From the NCBI GenBank assembly GCA_964562375.1, contig CAZLSW010000021.1, positions 1 to 47,768 on the forward strand: a stretch of 47,768 bases of DNA, in the 5' to 3' direction. Below, piece by piece: positions 42,135 through 47,768 of this stretch. How positions within the stretch are numbered: position 1 is the first letter of the stretch; every line of letters begins with the position of its first letter. The position numbers and the translations under genes are program-made. The notes under the pieces are model-generated. The model was not told the origin of the DNA, made no database searches, and worked only from the letters and a program-made list of their open reading frames with translations. This stretch comes from JAJPXC01 sp964562375 (GTDB taxonomy: Bacteria; Bacteroidota; Bacteroidia; Bacteroidales; Muribaculaceae).

Positions 42135-42466
42135 TGATTAATTTTGCGGATGTGTTGGGCTGTCAGCTTATATACTGTTGGCTTTTTCGCATCACAAAAT
42201 TCCGAAAATTTTTCTTCCCCCACAACTCGTTTTTTATTTGGAAATTATAAACTTTACGCAACTATGCTGAAAAACAACACCTTATCCCAACCTAAGAAAT
42301 CATTGTGGCACAACCCCTGAGAAATTCTGTTAAACACCGCCAATTTCAGCCATTTAGAGGGTGTAACCTCAACGTAACACTAATTTTTCACCCTCCTTTT
42401 CCCCTCTATAACGCTTAGAATTAGGGCAAATAAGGTCCAATGTCAAGCAACTTATAAATTTCCTCA

Positions 42467-42491
42467 CTAATTTAGAATCATTCTAAATTAG
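42467..42491. promoter_or_regulatory. 25-bp perfect palindrome resembling a Fur-family box
   Basis: CTAATTTAGAAT and ATTCTAAATTAG flank a single C. The core TTAGAAT-n-ATTCTAA has the 7-1-7 architecture of Fur/PerR/Zur operators. A CACTTTTG element lies 20 nt to the right. Confidence 0.55.
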
Positions 42492-42565
42492 CAAAATTGA
42501 AAGCAAGTCGACACTTTTGCACCGTTACCCACGAGCCACACTTAGGAATGAAGAAAGCACAAGAA

Positions 42566-42593
42566 AGGCCCGAGAAGAGATTCCCGGGCCTAA
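42566..42593 (-). terminator. Terminator of the BspA-like gene
   Basis: AGGCCCG (42566-42572) and CGGGCCT (42585-42591) form the stem; on the - strand it is followed by TTCTTG. It lies 22 nt after the stop. Confidence 0.75.
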
Positions 42594-42614
42594 TCTTAAA
42601 ATATGTAGGGTCGA

Positions 42615-45600
42615 TTACTTCACTTTGATAGTGGTAATGCCGTTGGTGACGATGCAGGGGTAGGATGGGAGCTTAACCGAACCCTCGCCGGTAGCTACCA
42701 AGCGTCCGTCGAACGTGTATACCGAGATTTTGCCCTCAGCGATGGCCTTGCCGTCCTTGATTTCGATCTTGCTGTCGGCCTCGGCCACAACGTTCTCAAC
42801 GCCAGTCATGGTCGACTCCTCGAGCTTGAAGGTGTTGGCCCAGGCGGTGCCGGCGTAATTGGCAAGAGATCTTTCGGGGATGTCCAGGGGACGACGGTTC
42901 TCGGCCGTGTACTGCTTGAAAGCCGTCTCGGCGATAGCGGGAGCCAACGTAGAGAACGAGCGGTTAGGCAGCTCGGTGCTTGAGTCGATCTCCACCTGGT
43001 CGAAGGCGTATTCGTCGATAGCGTAGGTCGACGAAGCGCGCATCATGCCGTCGGTAGACGAAGCGGCGATCTTGGGGGTCAAGGTCGAGGGGAAGTTGAG
43101 GGCGCGGCTGTTGCCATTGCCATTGAGGTGGAAGGCATACTTACCGATGTAGGTCAACCCCTCGGGGAACGTCAGGAAGCGAGGATCGGTGGTGTCGTCG
43201 CCATTAGCGTCAACCCACTTGATGTGGCTAAGGCGATAGGTGCAGTTGAAGGCACGCTCGCCAATTTCGGTGATGGTGGCGGGAATCTCCACGTTGGTCA
43301 AGTAGTTGCACATCGAGAAGGTGTACTGGGGCAGTGCGGTTTGGGTCAACGACGGGAGCGAGATGTTGTTCAAGTTCCAGCAGTTGGCGAACACGTAACC
43401 CGAGTTGTAGTCACCGCTAACGGTAGCCACGCCGATTTCCTCAACGTTCTCCAAGCCGGTGATCGATGTCAACCAGTTGTTGGCATAGAAGGCCGACACG
43501 CCGATGGTCTTCAGCTTGTCGCTCTTGAAGGTGAGCGACTTCAACCCGGTGTTGCCATCGTTCATCTTGCAGTGGAAAGCGTAAGCGCCAATCGACTCGA
43601 GCTGGGTGAGTTCCTCGGTGTTGAGGGTTGAAAGCTTCACGCAGCCGGCAAACTCGCCAAGACCGATCTCGGTCAGCGATACAGGGAGAGTGACTTTCTC
43701 AAGCGAGGTACAGCCAGCGAACGCGCCGTTGCCCAGGGTAGTAAGGTTTGCGTCCTGGAACACTACCTCCTTCACGCCAGTGTTGTTGAAGAACATTGCC
43801 GAGCCCTCAACCACGGCCAGCTGGTCGATGGTAAGCTCATCCGATGTGCCCTTAATGTCAGCGATGGTGGTCTTGCCGGTGGAGATCTTCTTGATGGTCT
43901 TGGGGAAGGTCACCTTGGTGATGTTGTTACACTGGCGGAAGGCCATAGCCTTGATGCCCACCACGGTGTAGGTGATGTCGCCAAGAGTGAAAGTCTCGGG
44001 GATCTCGATCTCGCCCGTAAGGTCGAGGTTGCCGATGAAGTCCTTGACATAGCCGGAGAGTGGGTAGTACTCGGCCTCGCCCTGTACCTCTACCCAAGCC
44101 TCGGCTGTGGTGGAGTTGAGCTCGTATTTGATGCCGTTAACGGTGCCAATCTCCTCAAATCGGAAAGCGTTGGCCCAGTTGGACGACTTGTAGCTTGAAA
44201 GCGAGCCGACGGGAATGTACAGCAGCGCCTTCTCGTTATCCTCGTAGGTGGGGAAAGCCGTTGAGGCAACCGAGGGAGCGGGGGAAGCGTAGGACACGCA
44301 ACCGTCGATAAACTTGTAGGTGGTTGTGCCGTCGGTGTAAGTGAATGCCGTAGCGGCGATACCTGCACCAGTTAGGATGTTGTAATCCGAGATAGAAGCC
44401 GGGAACGACATCAGCAAGCCAGTGTTGGTGCCGTTTACAGCCACGTTCTTAAATGCGTTGGAACCGATCGAGGTGATCCCCTCGGGGAGGTACAACATCT
44501 CGGCGTCATCGTTCACCGAATTACCGCTGGCGTCAACCCAGGTGATGTGCTTCAACACGTAGCAGTTGTTGAACGCCGATGCCTTCAGGGTGGTTACTGA
44601 GGCCGGCAGGGTCAACGAGGTCATCTTGGTGCACTGCGAGAACGACGACTGGGGAATCGAAGTGATTGCCTGATTCTTGAGCACTACGTTGTTAAGCTCA
44701 TAGCAGTTGGCAAACACATAGCCGGGGTTCTTCAGCAGCGATGTGCTTACGGTGACATCCGAGCCGAAATCCGACACATTCTCGATACCCGTAACCGACG
44801 ACAGCTTGGTGCAGTTGTAGAAGGCCGAGGTGCCAAGGCGGGTCAACTTCTCGGCGTTGAACGCGATCGAGCCAAGCGCCGTGTTCTGGTTGTCGGAGGG
44901 ATGATAGAAAGCATAGTCGCCTACGGTGGTCACATTGTTGAGATTATTGACGGTAGTGAGCGACTTACACTGGGCGAACTGGCCAAGAGCGATCTCGGTG
45001 ACGGAAGCCGGGAGAGTGACTGATTTCAGAGCCGAGCAGTTGGCGAACGCGCCCCCGCCTACGGTGGTGAGGTTCTGGTCCTGGAAGATGACAGTCTCGA
45101 TCGAGGTGTTGTCGAGGAACATTGCCGATCCCTCGATATCCATGGAGGATATACCGGTGATATCCACGCCCAGCTTAGCGCCGGTAGTTACGCCGGTAGT
45201 GATAGCGCGGATGGTGGAGGGGAAGGTTACGCTCTTCACTGTGTTGCAGCGAGCGAAAGCCATAGCCTTGATGCCGACAACGGTGTAAGTGATGTTGTCG
45301 TGGGAGAAAGTCTCAGGGATGACGATATTCTCAGCTAGCGTGGTCGAGCCGGTGATGTCGTCCACCTTGCCATTGGAATCGTAAATGATAGTACCCTGCA
45401 CCTCCACCCAAGCCTCAGCGGTCTGCGGGTCGAGCGAGTACACCACTCCCTGCTCATCGGTCCACGACTTGTCAAGATATTCAGGATTGACCTCAAAACG
45501 GAAGGTATTGGCCCATGTAGACGCTTCATAAGCCTCAACGGCTCCCTCAGGAACGTACATCAAGGTCTTATTGGCATCGGATACGGTTGAGAATGCATTA

Positions 45601-46838
45601 TCATCAATTGAAGGAGGTGTGGTGGCCTCGCTAATAGAGCCATCAATCCACTTAATATTCGCAAAAGCATATTCAGCGGCCGAAGAGAAGTTGGAGGGCA
45701 CGTAAAGACGCACACCAGTGGAGTTGGAGCCCATGCTACGGCACACATAATCAGTTGCTTTGGTCCAAGTGGATGGGATATATAACAGATCCTCCTCGTC
45801 GTTTAACGAATTGCCGCTGGCGTCCAGCCAAGTGATGTGACGCAGACGCCAAGTAGCATTAAACCCATACTCGGCAACCGAAGTAATCGAGTTGGGGAGA
45901 GTCAATGATGTGAGGTTCTGGCAATTAGAGAAACAGAAAGTAGGAATCGAGGTCAAGGAACGATTGGTAATCTTCAACTCTTTCAAGGCAAAGCAGTTGG
46001 AGAACTGATAACCACTAAACAAAAGAGAGTAAGTGTTAAAGTTGCATACATTCTCCAAGCCCGTAATAGTAGTCAAACCTTGGCAGTTGCGAAACACGCC
46101 ATAGCCCATGTCAGTAATGGTGTTGCCCGGAAAGTTTAACGTTTTAAGCTTGGTATTGGGGGTGGTGTATTGGTAGAAAGAATAGTGACCCAAAGTGGTA
46201 AGGTTGGTCAACTGAGCGAGGTTATCAATAGACGTAAGATTGGGACACTCGCAGAATTCACCAAAATCAATTGTTGTAAGAGAGGCAGGAAGGGTAACAT
46301 TAGTAAGTGCCGTACAACCAACGAACGCACCACCGCCTAAGGTGGTTACGTTACAGTTGATAACGGCTTCTTTCAAGCTGGTACAACCCATGAACAAGCC
46401 TGAACCTGTAATTGAATACAGAATGTTGTCCAGTTCATCCAAAATCAGTCCACCGGAGATTTTCTTGGTGGTGATCTCGGTGATTGAAGCAGGGAGCGTA
46501 ATCTTGGTGATGTTAACGCAACCGCCGAAAGCGTATGCGTCAATCTTGGTAACATCCCAAGTTTTGCCATTGTATTCCACTTGGCTCTTTACCTCAATCT
46601 CTCCAGAAAGCGAGGTGTTGGTGTTAACACTATTGATCGTTCCAAAAACATTAGTGGAATATCCAGATTGAGAAGGAACCCAAACGTACTCGGTGGCCGA
46701 ACCTATCCATGGTTTGTCGTAATAATATTGATAAGTGACACCATCGACTACGAAATCTTTGGTGGTGGTTGCTGCCTTGGCTCCGATGGGGAGGAGCGTC
46801 AAGAGCAGTAAGGTTAGTAGATGTAATGTTTTCTTCAT
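42615..46838 (-). CDS. Large BspA-type leucine-rich repeat surface protein
   Basis: The 1407-residue protein begins with a signal peptide (MKKTLHLLTLLLLTLLPIGAKA) and consists of BspA-like repeats of about 23 residues (C-x-x-L-x-x-V-T-L-P-x-S-(I/V)-T-x-I-x-x-x-A-F). It is arranged in three large modules of about 450 residues, each opening with a TAEAWVEVQG segment or equivalent, holding TYTVVGIKAMAF and ending WANTFRFE. The C-terminus (VYTFDGRLVAT, CIVTNGITTIKVK) resembles a type IX secretion sorting domain, so export to the cell surface is likely. Related proteins bind host matrix or other bacteria. It is set apart by a terminator at its 3' end. Confidence 0.9.
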   Translation of the reverse strand: MKKTLHLLTLLLLTLLPIGAKAATTTKDFVVDGVTYQYYYDKPWIGSATEYVWVPSQSGYSTNVFGTINSVNTNTSLSGEIEVKSQVEYNGKTWDVTKIDAYAFGGCVNITKITLPASITEITTKKISGGLILDELDNILYSITGSGLFMGCTSLKEAVINCNVTTLGGGAFVGCTALTNVTLPASLTTIDFGEFCECPNLTSIDNLAQLTNLTTLGHYSFYQYTTPNTKLKTLNFPGNTITDMGYGVFRNCQGLTTITGLENVCNFNTYSLLFSGYQFSNCFALKELKITNRSLTSIPTFCFSNCQNLTSLTLPNSITSVAEYGFNATWRLRHITWLDASGNSLNDEEDLLYIPSTWTKATDYVCRSMGSNSTGVRLYVPSNFSSAAEYAFANIKWIDGSISEATTPPSIDDNAFSTVSDANKTLMYVPEGAVEAYEASTWANTFRFEVNPEYLDKSWTDEQGVVYSLDPQTAEAWVEVQGTIIYDSNGKVDDITGSTTLAENIVIPETFSHDNITYTVVGIKAMAFARCNTVKSVTFPSTIRAITTGVTTGAKLGVDITGISSMDIEGSAMFLDNTSIETVIFQDQNLTTVGGGAFANCSALKSVTLPASVTEIALGQFAQCKSLTTVNNLNNVTTVGDYAFYHPSDNQNTALGSIAFNAEKLTRLGTSAFYNCTKLSSVTGIENVSDFGSDVTVSTSLLKNPGYVFANCYELNNVVLKNQAITSIPQSSFSQCTKMTSLTLPASVTTLKASAFNNCYVLKHITWVDASGNSVNDDAEMLYLPEGITSIGSNAFKNVAVNGTNTGLLMSFPASISDYNILTGAGIAATAFTYTDGTTTYKFIDGCVSYASPAPSVASTAFPTYEDNEKALLYIPVGSLSSYKSSNWANAFRFEEIGTVNGIKYELNSTTAEAWVEVQGEAEYYPLSGYVKDFIGNLDLTGEIEIPETFTLGDITYTVVGIKAMAFRQCNNITKVTFPKTIKKISTGKTTIADIKGTSDELTIDQLAVVEGSAMFFNNTGVKEVVFQDANLTTLGNGAFAGCTSLEKVTLPVSLTEIGLGEFAGCVKLSTLNTEELTQLESIGAYAFHCKMNDGNTGLKSLTFKSDKLKTIGVSAFYANNWLTSITGLENVEEIGVATVSGDYNSGYVFANCWNLNNISLPSLTQTALPQYTFSMCNYLTNVEIPATITEIGERAFNCTYRLSHIKWVDANGDDTTDPRFLTFPEGLTYIGKYAFHLNGNGNSRALNFPSTLTPKIAASSTDGMMRASSTYAIDEYAFDQVEIDSSTELPNRSFSTLAPAIAETAFKQYTAENRRPLDIPERSLANYAGTAWANTFKLEESTMTGVENVVAEADSKIEIKDGKAIAEGKISVYTFDGRLVATGEGSVKLPSYPCIVTNGITTIKVK

Positions 46839-47120
46839 AGATATATGAATTAGTTAATTGATATGAGTTTTTGCGTAAGCTATGGGCCTTTAAGCGGGCC
46901 TACAACATGGGAGGGAGAGGGAGTACTCAGTGGAGTGGGGATTGGGAGAGAGATATTTTAAGACAAGAGGAGAGGGTGTGTTTATAAGCGTTTTAAATGT
47001 TTTTAAAGTGGTTATTTGTTTGTAAGCGTTTGATATGTTTTACAAAATCACCCACAGATGGAGCCACCCTGGGCCTCCCATCCATGAGCAATCGTTGTGT
47101 CGGCCTGAAAATCAAGCCGT

Positions 47121-47523
47121 TGGTGGAGCTGGAGGGGTTTGAACCCTCGTCCAAACGTGGAAACAATACGGTTTCTACATGCTTATCCGTTCGTTGGTTT
47201 TGGTCCCGGGGTAGGCGATCGGCAGCCTATGCCCTGGGCTTATCTCCTAAAGTTTCGGCCTCGCCACGGAGCGGAGCGGAGCCTATTCCCGATTTGCTAG
47301 CACCACCTGATCGGACTGTCTCGGGACATGTAACTTCCGGGTGATGTCTTGTCACCGCGACTGTCGCGGCGATTAAGCTAACCTACTGTACTTCGGTTAC
47401 GCAGCAAGAGCGTAGTTGTTTTCGCCATTTAAAATTGCTGATGTCTCTGTTTAACGAGCGTAGCCATCATTGCTCGGCATGCTTGCGTACCACCTCTACA
47501 CGCTGTCAAAGCCAGTCAGCCCC
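47121..47523 (-). ncRNA. ssrA: tmRNA (ssrA)
   Basis: The - strand starts GGGGCTGACTGG, which pairs with CAGCTCC before an encoded CCA, forming the tRNA-like end, and the T arm is at GGGTTCAAACCCC. The tag frame at 47426-47397 encodes GENNYALAA and stops with TAA. Pseudoknot stretches follow. tmRNA rescues stalled ribosomes and marks the nascent chain for proteolysis. Confidence 0.97.
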
Positions 47524-47544
47524 GAGGCGCTATATATTAGCGTG

Positions 47545-47552
47545 CAAAGATA
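47545..47552 (-). promoter_or_regulatory. -7 box of tmRNA
   Basis: The - strand reads TATCTTTG, an exact -7 box, about 22 nt before the tmRNA 5' end. The -33 region is not clear. Confidence 0.55.
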
Positions 47553-47646
47553 ACCATTTTTCCCGACCACCTCCCTTGTTTTAACTATTTTTAACTAGCA
47601 ACTTATAACTCGTGACTACTCGCCGCATATTCTTTTAACCACTATA

Positions 47647-47715
47647 AACACGCAGAACACTAATCTTTTTCTCTCATTACACTTCGCTTTCGTGTTTTTA
47701 GTGTTCTTCGTGGTT
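47647..47715. repeat. Short palindromic element with AACCACGAA and ACACTAA arms
   Basis: The arms AACACGCAGAACACTAA (47647-47663) and TTAGTGTTCTTCGTGGTT (47698-47715) pair imperfectly. The same words form the ends of the element after xpt. Confidence 0.6.
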
Positions 47716-47768
47716 AGCTGATGATCTTCCAGGAGGCGAGGGTGCGTGTCTCGGGGGAGAAGACGGCG
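47714..47768 (-). CDS. C-terminal end of an unidentified protein (partial)
   Basis: At the right edge an open frame on the - strand ends with TAA at 47714-47716; the last residues are TLASWKIIS. Only 17 residues are seen, so no function can be given. Position next to tmRNA and the repeat overlapping its stop argue for a real gene. Confidence 0.45.
   Translation of the reverse strand, partial: AVFSPETRTLASWKIIS

Larger units (their letters stand above)
42135..42614. other. 480-nt intergenic region upstream of dnaA
   Basis: AT-rich with one imperfect DnaA-box-like site (TTATCCCAA at 42282), a 25-bp perfect palindrome (42467-42491) and the terminator of the next gene. No gene is visible. Confidence 0.6.

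Noticed and set aside
42135..42614. Chromosome origin next to dnaA
   Set aside because: Only one weak DnaA-box-like site and no cluster or AT-rich 13-mers; many Bacteroidales have oriC elsewhere.

Overview
The window looks like a chromosome segment from a gut-type Bacteroidales bacterium, plausibly Muribaculaceae or Barnesiellaceae; the exact family is an inference. Supporting signs are the Bacteroidota promoter form (TTTG/TTGG, about 19 nt, TAnnTTTG) in front of several genes, a tmRNA with the tag GENNYALAA, a BspA-type leucine-rich repeat surface protein, a WecA/MraY-type initiating transferase closing a polysaccharide locus, and AT-rich heptamer repeats between genes.

Region 1 (1-11067) is the 3' part of a surface polysaccharide locus, all on the + strand. 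An AT-rich front half (an EpsG-type polymerase, an acetyltransferase, a NodB-type deacetylase, a GT2 transferase and a small GIY-YIG-like protein) looks like a variable, imported module. The GC-richer back half is a GT4 transferase, an NAD-dependent epimerase, a WecA/MraY-type initiating transferase, a WbuC-type cupin, a DegT-type aminotransferase and an acyltransferase-SGNH protein. Region 2 (11100-13900) is a decayed integration zone: a tyrosine recombinase with unusual catalytic residues, a C-terminal fragment of a second one, exact 16-bp x3 and 42-bp x3 repeats, tRNA-Ser(GGA) and a GC-rich 75-77 bp minisatellite.

Region 3 (13825-22518, - strand) is housekeeping: DUF5106 lipid/redox-type protein, mnmA, a bifunctional-nuclease-family protein and a nucleoside-type MFS transporter; then rsmE, kdsA, a TPR protein, a CvfB-like S1 protein and a YbaK/ProX-like deacylase, mostly overlapping or nearly so. 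Region 4 (22700-26495) has clpB, a small membrane protein and xpt. Region 5 (26500-31083) is accessory: a small HNH protein whose layout recalls the Cas9/IscB HNH domain, a protein with an RNA polymerase alpha-CTD-like N-terminus, and a DUF6371-like/DUF3987-like pair bracketed by two related palindromic repeats and followed by tRNA-Pro(TGG).

Region 6 (31487-42134) has acpP-fabF, a GNAT-plus-iron/haem-type ABC operon whose four genes overlap by 4 nt, an LRR protein, a DcaP-like porin, a glutaminase-fold protein that has lost the catalytic serine, and dnaA. Region 7 (42135-47768) has a perfect Fur-like palindrome with no obvious target, a 1407-residue BspA-like protein, the tmRNA gene and the end of one more gene.

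The most striking pattern is a roughly 74-bp palindromic element that can fold as a cloverleaf (outer stem plus three hairpins) and sits in frame INSIDE protein-coding genes: twice in the aminotransferase and once, in the opposite orientation, in the DUF6371-like gene. A different in-frame hairpin lies in the same aminotransferase. This behaviour resembles the Rickettsia palindromic elements.
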